Source: an uncultured Ruminococcus sp. (GTDB lineage: Bacteria; Bacillota; Clostridia; Oscillospirales; Ruminococcaceae). Taken from it: a stretch of 64,000 bases of DNA. Shown here piece after piece: positions 35,095 through 44,062 of the stretch. The notes beneath the pieces were generated by a model. That model saw nothing but the letters and a program-made list of their open reading frames with translations, made no database searches and was not told the DNA's origin. Every line of letters starts with the position of its first letter. Within the stretch, counting starts at the first letter, position 1. The stretch spans positions 124,001 through 188,000 of the forward strand of contig CAJTYV010000004.1 of assembly GCA_910584195.1 (NCBI GenBank). The letters run 5' to 3'. The position numbers were made by a program, and so were the translations under genes.

Positions 35095-35976
35095 TTAATC
35101 CTCTTTTTTCTTTCCAAAAGATTTCTTGACCATTACAGCCATACCAGCAAAGCCGACAGAAACAAGTGAAGCGGCAAAAGCGAAAATTCCTCTGCGGTCA
35201 TATCCGGTAGCTGCAACAGAATCCCTTGCGGAACTCATGGCAACGATTTTACCGTTTTCGTCTCTCATTGAAAGTACCAGATCGCTGTCATTAAGCTCGT
35301 CGACGCTTAAAGTCAGTCCAAGCTGCTCTGTTACTCCTGCCATCTGATCTATAATTTCAGCCTTATTGTCAAGAGGAAGTTGCTTTAAAAGACTTTTGTA
35401 ATCTTCGGGCGAAAGATTTTCGATGAAAGCCGTTTGTTGATCAGGTGTAAGCGAGGCTATATATGCACGTTTTTCATCGAGCGACATAGCGGCGAAATCT
35501 TTTGCGCTTATTCTTTCAAATGATGAACCGTCCGGAAGCGTTATTGTTATCGTATCTTTGTCAGGTTGATTGCCCGAATTGTCATTATTGTTAACATTTT
35601 CTCCCGATGGCTTGTTTCCGTTGGATGATTGAACAGCTGTAGTTACAGTACCCTGTGAAGGCTTCTGAGGAGACGTGGTTACCGTGGGAGATGAAGTTGA
35701 ATTGTCGTAACCGTTGTCTTTGAGAAGCTGATCTATCATATCCTGGTTCATATCCCTGAGTGTATCCATGTAACTGTCGATAAGTTCGGGAGGATAAAGC
35801 TCCGGATCTTCGTAATATCTGTTCCATCCTGCTTGAATAAGACTTTCCGGAAGTCCCATGGAACGTGCAAGAGCCGCGGCTTCATCGGGAGTAGCCGCAC
35901 CTGCTGATATAGAAGGTACAGCAAGACCAATACAGAATACGGCGGCAGGTAATATTTTAAATAATTTTTTATGCAT
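35095..35976 (-). CDS. secreted protein with atypical C-terminal sorting signal
   Basis: A 293-residue protein: signal peptide (about 1-27, ending GAA), a helical domain, a Thr/Ser/Asn/Pro-rich linker (about 90-145), a second helical domain, then a C-terminal sorting-type tail of VAATG at residues 254-258, a hydrophobic helix and KKSFGKKKED. VAATG is not the classical LPXTG, but with sortase encoded next door it is the probable cleavage site. Wall attachment versus simple membrane anchoring cannot be decided from sequence. AAGGAG precedes the ATG. Confidence 0.8.
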   Translation of the reverse strand: MHKKLFKILPAAVFCIGLAVPSISAGAATPDEAAALARSMGLPESLIQAGWNRYYEDPELYPPELIDSYMDTLRDMNQDMIDQLLKDNGYDNSTSSPTVTTSPQKPSQGTVTTAVQSSNGNKPSGENVNNNDNSGNQPDKDTITITLPDGSSFERISAKDFAAMSLDEKRAYIASLTPDQQTAFIENLSPEDYKSLLKQLPLDNKAEIIDQMAGVTEQLGLTLSVDELNDSDLVLSMRDENGKIVAMSSARDSVAATGYDRRGIFAFAASLVSVGFAGMAVMVKKSFGKKKED

Positions 35977-36053
35977 AATGAACTCCTTTTGTTGTCAATA
36001 TGCCGTTTTGTCTTAAATCACAAACGGCGTTAAATCAATTACGTATACAATTT

Positions 36054-36082
36054 ATTATAACCTTTTTAAGCTATAATGTCAA
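36054..36082 (-). promoter_or_regulatory. sigma-A promoter of the sortase module
   Basis: On the minus strand perfect TTGACA (36082-36077), 17-bp spacer, TATAAT (36059-36054). The leader of about 70 bases contains a GCCGTTT/AAACGGC hairpin at 36003-36028, upstream of the ribosome binding site. Confidence 0.82.
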
Positions 36083-36149
36083 GCAAAGATAAGAATTTTC
36101 AAAAATTTTTCAAAATTACGATCTTGCTAAAAAATTATTTATGCGCCTG

Positions 36150-36178
36150 TTGCAATTTTTTACATTTTGTGATATAAT
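36150..36178 (+). promoter_or_regulatory. sigma-A promoter of trmB
   Basis: TTGCAA (36150-36155), 17-bp spacer, TATAAT (36173-36178), about 27 bases before the ribosome binding site. Divergent from the sortase-module promoter. Confidence 0.72.
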
Positions 36179-36212
36179 AAAAATGTTAAAAGTTACGGCA
36201 AAGGAGATTTTT

Positions 36213-36875
36213 ATGCGTATCAGACATAAACCGTGGGCAAAGCCTGAATTGGAAGCTTGTTCGTTTTATATTTCCGCTCCATGTGAGATAAAGGGTAGGT
36301 GGACTGAACTTTTTGAATATCCCGACCGTCCGCTTTACGTTGAATTAGGCTGCGGAAAGGGCGGATTCATATCACAGGCAGCTCCTGCACATCCCGAGAT
36401 AAATTTCATAGCAATGGATATAAAAAACGAAATGCTTGTTCTTGCCAAAAGAAAGCTTGAAACGGCTTATAATGAGATAGGGAAGAAGCCTGAAAATGTT
36501 CGTATAGCCATTCAGAACATAGAACGTCTCGAACTTGCATGGGACGAAAACGACCGAGCAGATAGAATTTACATAAATTTTTGCAATCCGTGGCCAAAGA
36601 AAAAACATAAAAAACGCCGCTTGACTCATACAAGACAGTTGATCAACTATAAAAAGTTTCTGAAAGGCGAGTTATGGTTCAAAACGGACGATGACGAACT
36701 GTTTGAGGAATCGTTTGAATACTTTGCTGAGGCAGGGTACAAAATTAAATTCAGTACTCATGATCTGCACAGTGAAAGCGGTATAGAGAACTTTGTTACA
36801 GAGCACGAAAAAATGTTTACGGATGAGGGAAAAAAAATCAAATTTCTTATAGCTGAACCGGAGGAGGTGCTATGA
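36213..36875 (+). CDS. trmB: tRNA (guanine-N7-)-methyltransferase
   Basis: A 220-residue SAM-dependent enzyme making m7G46 in tRNA. It has the SAM loop VELGCGKGGF, FIAMDIK, and the family block NFCNPWPKKKHKKRRLT. In that block the position usually occupied by Asp (DPWP) is Asn125. The frame opens at 36141, but AAAGGAG at 36200-36206 selects ATG 36213. The downstream 70-residue gene starts one base after the stop. Confidence 0.94.
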   Translation: MRIRHKPWAKPELEACSFYISAPCEIKGRWTELFEYPDRPLYVELGCGKGGFISQAAPAHPEINFIAMDIKNEMLVLAKRKLETAYNEIGKKPENVRIAIQNIERLELAWDENDRADRIYINFCNPWPKKKHKKRRLTHTRQLINYKKFLKGELWFKTDDDELFEESFEYFAEAGYKIKFSTHDLHSESGIENFVTEHEKMFTDEGKKIKFLIAEPEEVL

Positions 36876-36876
36876 A

Positions 36877-37089
36877 ATGGAATACAGCAGAGAAACCGAA
36901 AAATTCTCATACGGCTTTGGAGTTGAAAAAGGTAAGATTAAAGATATAATTTCTGCGGACAAACCTCAGAAATCTCAAAAACAAGAGATCGCTGAACTTG
37001 CATTAAGTGCGGCGGCAGTAGTCGGATTAACTATTCTTCGTATGAGAGCAGGCAAAAAGAAGAAAAATTCCAAAAGAAAATCTCGCTGA
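36877..37089 (+). CDS. small basic protein, function unknown
   Basis: A 70-residue protein with a polar N-terminus (MEYSRETEKFSYGFGVEKGK), a short Ala/Leu-rich helix (about 43-57) and a strongly basic tail ending KKKKNSKRKSR. GGAGGTG lies 9-14 bases upstream, within the end of trmB. It is not a member of any family I recognise; a nucleic-acid or membrane association is only suggested by charge. Adjacent genes trmB and pyrC have separate promoters. Confidence 0.6.
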   Translation: MEYSRETEKFSYGFGVEKGKIKDIISADKPQKSQKQEIAELALSAAAVVGLTILRMRAGKKKKNSKRKSR

Positions 37090-37108
37090 TAAAAATTTAA
37101 AAAAACCC

Positions 37109-37137
37109 TTTACAATTTGATTACAATGTGTTATAAT
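37109..37137 (+). promoter_or_regulatory. sigma-A promoter of the pyrimidine operon
   Basis: TTTACA (37109-37114), 17-bp spacer, TATAAT (37132-37137). Transcription would start near 37144, just ahead of the attenuator. Confidence 0.8.
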
Positions 37138-37150
37138 AAAAAAAACCCCT

Positions 37151-37237
37151 GTTGATCAGTTCGAGGTTTGTAAGTTACGGATAATATGCCTGTCTGAAAC
37201 CTCAGACGGGCTGTTTTTCTGTCAGGATTTGATCAAC
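37151..37237 (+). promoter_or_regulatory. PyrR-type transcription attenuator
   Basis: A terminator stem (37188-37197 with 37202-37211, then TGTTTTT) precedes pyrC. GAGGTTT (37163-37169) is complementary to AAACCTC (37197-37203), giving an alternative antiterminator. The segment 37163-37174 resembles the conserved PyrR-binding loop (GAGGCUUGCAAG in Bacillus). GTTGATCA (37151-37158) and TGATCAAC (37230-37237) can close the whole domain. UMP-bound PyrR would favour termination; no pyrR lies in this window. Confidence 0.75.
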
Positions 37238-37253
37238 TGAAATGGAGCATTTT

Positions 37254-38528
37254 ATGTCAACAATATTAATAAAAAATATTCGTGCCGTCGATGCAAAAAA
37301 CGATGTATATACAGACGTTTTTATCAGCGACGGCAAAATTGCGGAGGTCGGGCAAAACATACGTCTGGGGGCTGAGGAAGTGATAGACGGAACAGATCTT
37401 GTTCTTATGCCGTCGTTGTTTGATATGCACGTTCACCTGCGCGACCCGGGTTTTACACACAAAGAAGACGTTTTAACGGGTTGCAGCGCTGCTCTCGCGG
37501 GAGGTGTTACGGGAATTCTTGCAATGCCTAACACAAAACCTCCTTGCGACAATCCGGATACATTACGATATATTATTGAAAAATCAAGTAATACGGGAGT
37601 TGATGTTTACCCCGCAGGCTGCATAACAAAGGGCATGAGCGGCGGTTCTCTGTGCGAGTATGAAGCTTTGAAAGAAGCAGGCTGTATTTGTGTTTCTGAT
37701 GACGGGAGACCTGTTGAAAATGCGGAAATGATGCGTAAGGCATTGGAGTTGTCTAAGAATCACGGACTCTTGGTAGCATCGCATTGTGAGGATTTGAGCA
37801 TAATAAGCGGCGGAATTATGAACAACGGAGAAATTTCCGCAAAGCTTGGAGTAAAAGGAATGGACAGGGCTTCCGAGGATTATATTACCGCCCGGGAAAT
37901 GATATTGGCTCATTCCGTTGACGCGAGAATACATATCTGTCATGTTTCAACAAAGGGAAGCGTTGACATGATACGATTTGCAAAGGCAAAAGGCGTTAAG
38001 GTAACGTGTGAAACAGCGCCTCATTATTTTATGCTGACTGAGGCGCTCCTTGAAAATCGAGACGCCGATTACCGAATGAATCCGCCTTTAAGAACATCAG
38101 CAGATGTTGAAGCGATAATAGGCGGAATCAAAGACGGTACTATAGACTGCATTATAACTGATCATGCGCCTCACACATCGGAGGAAAAGAAAGACTTTGA
38201 ATCGGCACCGAATGGTGTGGTAGGCTTGGAAACGTCTTTTGCGGCGGCTTTGACTGCGCTCTGCCACACAGGAGAAATTTCTCTTAATAAACTTGTTGAG
38301 GTTATGTGTGTGAATCCGAGAAGAATACTGGGACTTGAAATTCCTGCAATTCAGCCCGGAAAAACAGCTGATCTTATTATTGCGGATTTGAACAGAATAT
38401 GGAAAGTTGAACCTGAAAAACTGCATTCAAAATCACATAATACGGCATTTAAAGGAATGACGCTTAAAGGTAAGCCTATAGTAACAATATCAAAAGGCAT
38501 CATACGATATGATGATAGAAAAAAATAA
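37254..38528 (+). CDS. pyrC: dihydroorotase
   Basis: A 424-residue class I dihydroorotase (third step of de novo UMP synthesis). The metal site HVHLRDPG is followed by DDGRPV, histidine motifs HCED and HICHVS, and the catalytic DHAPH. An in-frame ATG at 37242 would add MEHF, but GGAGC inside that stretch fits ATG 37254. It is the first gene of pyrC-pyrF-carA-carB, behind a PyrR-type attenuator. Confidence 0.96.
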   Translation: MSTILIKNIRAVDAKNDVYTDVFISDGKIAEVGQNIRLGAEEVIDGTDLVLMPSLFDMHVHLRDPGFTHKEDVLTGCSAALAGGVTGILAMPNTKPPCDNPDTLRYIIEKSSNTGVDVYPAGCITKGMSGGSLCEYEALKEAGCICVSDDGRPVENAEMMRKALELSKNHGLLVASHCEDLSIISGGIMNNGEISAKLGVKGMDRASEDYITAREMILAHSVDARIHICHVSTKGSVDMIRFAKAKGVKVTCETAPHYFMLTEALLENRDADYRMNPPLRTSADVEAIIGGIKDGTIDCIITDHAPHTSEEKKDFESAPNGVVGLETSFAAALTALCHTGEISLNKLVEVMCVNPRRILGLEIPAIQPGKTADLIIADLNRIWKVEPEKLHSKSHNTAFKGMTLKGKPIVTISKGIIRYDDRKK

Positions 38529-38543
38529 AACGGAGGAAAGAAA

Positions 38544-39467
38544 ATGTCATTTGACAGACTTATTGAAAAGATCATTGAGTTTAAAAATCCTACAGTGGTA
38601 GGTCTTGACCCTAAGCTGGAGTATATTCCCGCTTATATACAAAGACGGTACCTTGAAAAAGATGGTCTTACTCTCAAAGCGGCTGCTAAAGCAATTTACG
38701 ATTTCAATCAGGCAATTATTGATGAGATCCACGATATTGTTCCTGCGATTAAGCCTCAGGCGGCTTATTATGAGATGTACGGTCACTATGGTATCAGAGC
38801 TTTGGAAAAAACTATCCGTTATGCAAAGCTTAATGGAATGTTTGTTATAACCGATGGTAAGCGCAATGATATTGGAGCAACTATGGAAGCGTATACCAAT
38901 GCTCATCTTGGCTGCACAGCCGTAGGCGAAAGCGTTTCCGAAGCTTTCGGAGCTGACGCTCTTACTGTCAACGGTTATCTCGGAACAGATGGTATAGCGC
39001 CTCTTTTAAAAGTGTGCAAGGAAAAAGATAAGGGAATTTATGTTCTTGTTAAGACTTCAAATCCGTCAAGCGGAGAATTGCAGGATCTGAAGCTTGAGGA
39101 CGGAACTCCGATTTATGCTAAAATGGGAGATCTTTGTGAAATGTGGGGTGCAGATACAATAGGCAAGTACGGCTATTCCGCAGTAGGAGCCGTTGTCGGA
39201 GCTACATATCCCGAAATGCTTTCGGAGCTGAGAAAAAGACTTCCGCACACTATGTTCCTTGTACCGGGATACGGAGCGCAGGGCGGCGGAGCAGAAGGAT
39301 TAAAAGGCGGTTTTGACGAATCCGGACTTGGTGCAGTAGTAAATTCCAGCCGAGCGGTAATGTGCGCATATAAAAAAGAAGAATGCGATGAGCGTGACTT
39401 TGCAAAAGCGGCACGACGTGAAGCAATTCGCATGAGAGACGACATAACTCAGTACATAAATCTTTAA
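38544..39467 (+). CDS. pyrF: orotidine 5'-phosphate decarboxylase, long form
   Basis: A 307-residue type-2 (long) OMP decarboxylase, the last step to UMP. It has VGLDPKLEYIP at the N-terminus, the catalytic DGKRNDIG block and VPGYGAQGG near the phosphate site. CGGAGGAAAG precedes the ATG. A 75-base gap with a small GTACGG/CCGTAC hairpin separates it from carA. Confidence 0.96.
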   Translation: MSFDRLIEKIIEFKNPTVVGLDPKLEYIPAYIQRRYLEKDGLTLKAAAKAIYDFNQAIIDEIHDIVPAIKPQAAYYEMYGHYGIRALEKTIRYAKLNGMFVITDGKRNDIGATMEAYTNAHLGCTAVGESVSEAFGADALTVNGYLGTDGIAPLLKVCKEKDKGIYVLVKTSNPSSGELQDLKLEDGTPIYAKMGDLCEMWGADTIGKYGYSAVGAVVGATYPEMLSELRKRLPHTMFLVPGYGAQGGGAEGLKGGFDESGLGAVVNSSRAVMCAYKKEECDERDFAKAARREAIRMRDDITQYINL

Positions 39468-39542
39468 TTTTTGCAAGGTACGGTTTCAATGGCGCAGCCG
39501 TACTTATAAATCTTCAATTCTATTGAAAGGATCAATGATAAT

Positions 39543-40661
39543 ATGTCTATATTTGATCAATCAAAAAAAGCATATCTGATGCTTGCCGACGGACAAATTT
39601 TCGAAGGCAGAAGCTTTGGTAAAGAAGGTTCTGTTATAGGAGAAGTAGTTTTTACAACAGGTCTCACAGGCTATCAGGAAACGCTTACCGACCCCAGTTA
39701 CTATGGTCAAATTGTCACTCAGACCTTTCCGCTTATCGGAAATTATGGTGTGAACTCAGCAGACAATGAATCGGCTCAGTCATATGTAAGCGGATATATT
39801 GTACGTGAATGGTGTACAGTTCCGTCTAATTTCCGCTGTGAAGGAAATATTAACGATTTTCTCGTAAAGAATAATATAATAGGTATTTGTAATATCGATA
39901 CCCGGCGTCTGACAAGAGCCATTCGCGAAACCGGAGTTATGAACGGTATTATAACAAACGAGGATGTTTATGCTCAAAAAGATGAACTTTTGCGGAAAAT
40001 CAAAGCCTTTTCAGTTAAGGATGCCGTAAAATCGGTAACTGCTTCCGAGAAAATAACTTATCTGCCGGAAGAAAAAAAATATCGTGTCATACTTTTTGAT
40101 TTCGGATACAAGCGTAATATCAGACAGGAACTTGTGAACAGGGGATGCGAGGTAATCGTTGTTCCCGCATGGACAACTGCCGATGAAGTAAAATCTCTTA
40201 CACCCGATGGAATTATGTTTTCCAACGGACCCGGAGACCCTGCTGAAAATACCGTTATTATTGAAAATATTAAGGAGATACAGAAGCTTGGTATTCCTAT
40301 TTTTGGAATTTGTCTCGGTCATCAGCTTATGGCTTTGGCAAACGGAGGAAAGACTGAGAAACTGAAATACGGTCACAGAGGAGCAAATCAGCCGGTTATT
40401 GACCTTGAAAGCGGACTTACCTATGTAACGAGCCAGAATCACGGATATGCGGTTATCGGTGATAGTATTGACCCTGCTGTGGGACAGGTTTCTCACGTAA
40501 ATGCCAATGATAAAACCTGCGAGGGAATACGCTATACAATTTCAAATGCGCGTACTGTACAGTTCCACCCGGAAGCTCACGGAGGTCCTTTTGATACTTC
40601 CTATTTATTTGATGATTTTGTAAAAACAATGGCAAAAAATATGGAAAGGGCAGGTGAATGA
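39543..40661 (+). CDS. carA: carbamoyl-phosphate synthase small subunit
   Basis: A 372-residue glutaminase subunit. It has a class I amidotransferase nucleophile in FGICLGHQL, His/Glu in FHPEAHGGP, and the N-terminal CPSase-small domain (MLADGQIFEGRSFG, GYQETLTDPSYYGQ). It supplies ammonia to CarB, whose gene follows with a one-base gap. GAAAGGATC lies upstream. Confidence 0.97.
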   Translation: MSIFDQSKKAYLMLADGQIFEGRSFGKEGSVIGEVVFTTGLTGYQETLTDPSYYGQIVTQTFPLIGNYGVNSADNESAQSYVSGYIVREWCTVPSNFRCEGNINDFLVKNNIIGICNIDTRRLTRAIRETGVMNGIITNEDVYAQKDELLRKIKAFSVKDAVKSVTASEKITYLPEEKKYRVILFDFGYKRNIRQELVNRGCEVIVVPAWTTADEVKSLTPDGIMFSNGPGDPAENTVIIENIKEIQKLGIPIFGICLGHQLMALANGGKTEKLKYGHRGANQPVIDLESGLTYVTSQNHGYAVIGDSIDPAVGQVSHVNANDKTCEGIRYTISNARTVQFHPEAHGGPFDTSYLFDDFVKTMAKNMERAGE

Positions 40662-40662
40662 A

Positions 40663-43600
40663 ATGCCGCTTAGAAGTGATATAAAAAAGGTTTTGGTTAT
40701 CGGTTCGGGTCCTATTGTCATCGGACAGGCGGCTGAATTCGACTACGCAGGAACTCAGGCATGCCGTGCTTTAAAACAAGAGGGACTGGAAGTAATTTTG
40801 ATAAACTCCAATCCCGCTACGATTATGACAGACAAGGCTATGGCAGACAAAGTTTATATCGAACCTTTGACAATTGACGTAGTAAAACGTATTATCCAGC
40901 TTGAGAAGCCTGACAGCTTATTGTCCACACTTGGAGGACAAACGGGACTTACTCTTTCAATGCAGCTTGCGGCTGAGGGCTTTCTTGAAGCCAATAACGT
41001 TAAGCTTTTGGGCGCTGATCCTGAGACTATCCATAAAGCTGAAGACAGACAGGCTTTTAAGGATACAATGGAGAAAATCGGCGAACCATGCATTCCGTCA
41101 AAGGTCGTAGAAACGGTTGAAGATGCTATGGAATTCGCACAGTTTATCGGTTATCCTGTTATTGTTCGTCCGGCGTTTACACTTGGAGGAACGGGCGGAG
41201 GTATTGCTGAAACAGAAGCTGAGCTTCATGAAATCGCTACAAACGGTCTGAGACTTTCTCCTATTACACAGATTCTTGTAGAAAAGTGCATAAGCGGCTG
41301 GAAAGAGATAGAGTTTGAGGTTATACGTGACAGTAAGGGAAATGTTATCACTGTCTGCTCTATGGAAAATTTCGATCCTGTAGGTGTTCATACCGGCGAT
41401 AGTATAGTAATCGCACCTGCTGTTACGCTTACTGACAGAGAATATCAGATGCTCCGAACGGCGGCTATCAATATTATCAAAGAGCTTAAAGTAGAGGGCG
41501 GATGCAACTGCCAGTTTGCGCTCCACCCAACAAGTTTTGAATATGCCGTTATAGAGGTAAATCCAAGAGTTTCTCGTTCTTCTGCACTTGCTTCAAAAGC
41601 AACCGGTTATCCTATTGCTAAAACCGCGGCTAAAATTGCTATTGGCTATACTCTTGATGAGATTATCAATCAAGTTACAGGCAAGACATATGCATGCTTT
41701 GAACCTGCTTTGGACTACGTTGTAATAAAATTTCCTAAATGGGCTTTTGACAAATTCGTTTATGCAAAACGTACTCTCGGTACACAAATGAAAGCAACAG
41801 GCGAGGTAATGGCTATCGGAACTTCTTTTGAGCAGGCTATGATGAAAGCCGTTCGTTCCATTGAATTGGGACTTGATACAATGAGCATGAAAAAGTTTGC
41901 CAAAATGACAGTGGACGAACTGCGCTCTAAGCTCCATGATATTGACGATGAACGTTCGTTCGTGGTATTTGAAGCTTTGAAGAAGGGGATCACTCCCGAA
42001 GAGATCCACGATATAACAATGATCGACAATTGGTTTCTTTATAAGCTTCTTAATTTGGCTGAGCTTGAAAAGTGGCTTGCAGACGGCGAATTAACAGAAG
42101 AAAAATATGATACGGCAAAGCAGTACGGTTATCTTGACAGTACGATAGAGCGTCTCAGCGGACAGAAATGTCCGAAGCACAAATCGGCCGTATTCAAAAT
42201 GGTTGATACATGTGCAGGAGAGTTCAAAGCAGAAACGCCGTACTTTTATTCGACTTTTGATGATGAAAATGAAGCGGAACAGTTTATCCAACGTCAGAAT
42301 TCAGACAAGAAAAAGGTTATTGTTTTCGGTTCGGGACCTATTCGTATCGGTCAGGGAATTGAGTTCGACTATTGTTCTGTTCACTGTGTGTGGACTTTAA
42401 AGGAACTTGGATATGAAGCCGTTATATGCAATAACAATCCTGAAACTGTTTCTACAGATTTTGACACAGGCGACCGACTTTACTTTGATCCGCTTACAAA
42501 AGAGGACGTTGAAGCTATTATTGAGACTGAAAAGCCTTACGGAGTAGTTGTTCAGTTCGGCGGACAGACTGCTATCAAGCTTACGCGTCACCTTGCAGAT
42601 ATGGGAGTCAATATCCTTGGAACGTCAGCCGATATGATAGATGCAGCGGAGGACAGAGAACGTTTCGATGAAGTTCTCGAAAAATGCGGTATACCGCGTC
42701 CGCAGGGACATACGGTAATGACCTCGGAGGAAGCTGTTGCGGCAGCCGAAGAACTGGGGTACCCAGTGCTGCTTCGCCCATCATATGTACTGGGCGGACA
42801 AAATATGATAATCGCTCATTCAAAGGCAGACGTTGTTGAGTACATGGGTATCATAACAAGCCATATGATAGAAAATCCTGTGCTTATTGATAAATATATG
42901 ATGGGTACTGAGGTCGAAGTTGACGCTATCTGCGATGGTGAAGATTTTCTTATTCCCGGTATTATGGAGCATATCGAAAGAGCCGGAGTACATTCGGGCG
43001 ATTCTATCTCGATCTATCCTGCACAGCACCTTTCTGAGCGTATCAAGCGCATTATCGTAGAATATACGAGAAAACTTGCAAAGGAACTTAATGTTATCGG
43101 ACTTGTAAACATTCAGTATGTTGTGTATAATCACGAGGTATATGTTATTGAAGTGAATCCGCGTTCCTCCCGAACGGTTCCGTATATAAGCAAGGTTACC
43201 GGAATCCCTATGGTGGATATTGCTACAAAGATAATGTTTGGTGCAAAGCTAAGGGATATGGGTTACGAAAGCGGACTTTATCCTGCAGGAGACTATGTTG
43301 CGGTAAAAGTTCCGGTGTTCTCTTTTGAAAAGCTGACCGATGTAGATACTATGCTTGGACCTGAAATGAAGTCTACAGGCGAATGTCTCGGTATAGGCAG
43401 AAATCTTGAGGACGCTCTGTTAAAGGGACTTATTGCGGCAGGTTTTGACCTGAAAAAACAAGGCGGAGTTCTTATTTCCGTTCGTGATTCGGACAAGCAG
43501 GAGATACTTCCTATTGCCGATAAGTTTGAGCGTATGGGATTTGAGCTTTATGCGACCTCCGGCACTCAGAGCGTTCTGACAAGGAATATGATAGCATCGC

Positions 43601-43854
43601 ACCTTGTTCGGAAAATTTCCGATGGTGAACCTAACGTGGTTTCTCTGCTTGAAAGCGGTAAAGTAAATTATGTAATTTCGACCTCCGCAAAAGGCAGACT
43701 GCCTGAAAGAGACAGTGTTAAGATGAGACGTAAGTCTATCGAACGCTCCATATGCAGTCTTACTGCGATAGATACGGCAAAATCGCTTGCTAAAGTGCTT
43801 GAATCCGGCAGAACCATTAATGACGTTGAATTGGTCGATATAACTAAGCTCTGA
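40663..43854 (+). CDS. carB: carbamoyl-phosphate synthase large subunit
   Basis: A 1063-residue enzyme with the duplicated ATP-grasp halves (IGSGPIVIGQAAEFDYAGTQ near 13-32 and FGSGPIRIGQGIEFDY near 556) and a C-terminal MGS-like allosteric domain. An in-frame GTG at 40654 exists; ATG 40663, giving MPLRSDIKKVL, matches the usual family start and has AGGTGA upstream. Makes carbamoyl phosphate for pyrimidine and arginine synthesis; operon position suggests pyrimidine control. Confidence 0.97.
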   Translation: MPLRSDIKKVLVIGSGPIVIGQAAEFDYAGTQACRALKQEGLEVILINSNPATIMTDKAMADKVYIEPLTIDVVKRIIQLEKPDSLLSTLGGQTGLTLSMQLAAEGFLEANNVKLLGADPETIHKAEDRQAFKDTMEKIGEPCIPSKVVETVEDAMEFAQFIGYPVIVRPAFTLGGTGGGIAETEAELHEIATNGLRLSPITQILVEKCISGWKEIEFEVIRDSKGNVITVCSMENFDPVGVHTGDSIVIAPAVTLTDREYQMLRTAAINIIKELKVEGGCNCQFALHPTSFEYAVIEVNPRVSRSSALASKATGYPIAKTAAKIAIGYTLDEIINQVTGKTYACFEPALDYVVIKFPKWAFDKFVYAKRTLGTQMKATGEVMAIGTSFEQAMMKAVRSIELGLDTMSMKKFAKMTVDELRSKLHDIDDERSFVVFEALKKGITPEEIHDITMIDNWFLYKLLNLAELEKWLADGELTEEKYDTAKQYGYLDSTIERLSGQKCPKHKSAVFKMVDTCAGEFKAETPYFYSTFDDENEAEQFIQRQNSDKKKVIVFGSGPIRIGQGIEFDYCSVHCVWTLKELGYEAVICNNNPETVSTDFDTGDRLYFDPLTKEDVEAIIETEKPYGVVVQFGGQTAIKLTRHLADMGVNILGTSADMIDAAEDRERFDEVLEKCGIPRPQGHTVMTSEEAVAAAEELGYPVLLRPSYVLGGQNMIIAHSKADVVEYMGIITSHMIENPVLIDKYMMGTEVEVDAICDGEDFLIPGIMEHIERAGVHSGDSISIYPAQHLSERIKRIIVEYTRKLAKELNVIGLVNIQYVVYNHEVYVIEVNPRSSRTVPYISKVTGIPMVDIATKIMFGAKLRDMGYESGLYPAGDYVAVKVPVFSFEKLTDVDTMLGPEMKSTGECLGIGRNLEDALLKGLIAAGFDLKKQGGVLISVRDSDKQEILPIADKFERMGFELYATSGTQSVLTRNMIASHLVRKISDGEPNVVSLLESGKVNYVISTSAKGRLPERDSVKMRRKSIERSICSLTAIDTAKSLAKVLESGRTINDVELVDITKL

Positions 43855-43869
43855 TTTTTTAATGCTTTT

Positions 43870-43910
43870 CTTAATCCCTCTAGAGATGATCTACAGGGAT
43901 TAAGAGTTTG
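43870..43910 (+). terminator. probable terminator of the pyrimidine operon
   Basis: A perfect 10-bp inverted repeat (43870-43879 with 43895-43904), 15-base loop, followed by a weak T-rich tail (AGTTTGTATTT). Confidence 0.6.
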
Positions 43911-44001
43911 TATTTATAAAGGCATAGGAAAAATTGATAATGGATGTAAGATGTAATATTGTTTAACGTAAGTCAATAACCATGAAAAAACATAAATCCA
44001 C

Positions 44002-44030
44002 TTGACTAATTTCCCATAATAGGGTATAAT
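44002..44030 (+). promoter_or_regulatory. sigma-A promoter of mrp
   Basis: TTGACT (44002-44007), 17-bp spacer, TATAAT (44025-44030), then AAGGAG before the start codon. Confidence 0.82.
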
Positions 44031-44062
44031 AATTAATATCAAATTAAAAGGAGAATTTAAAA

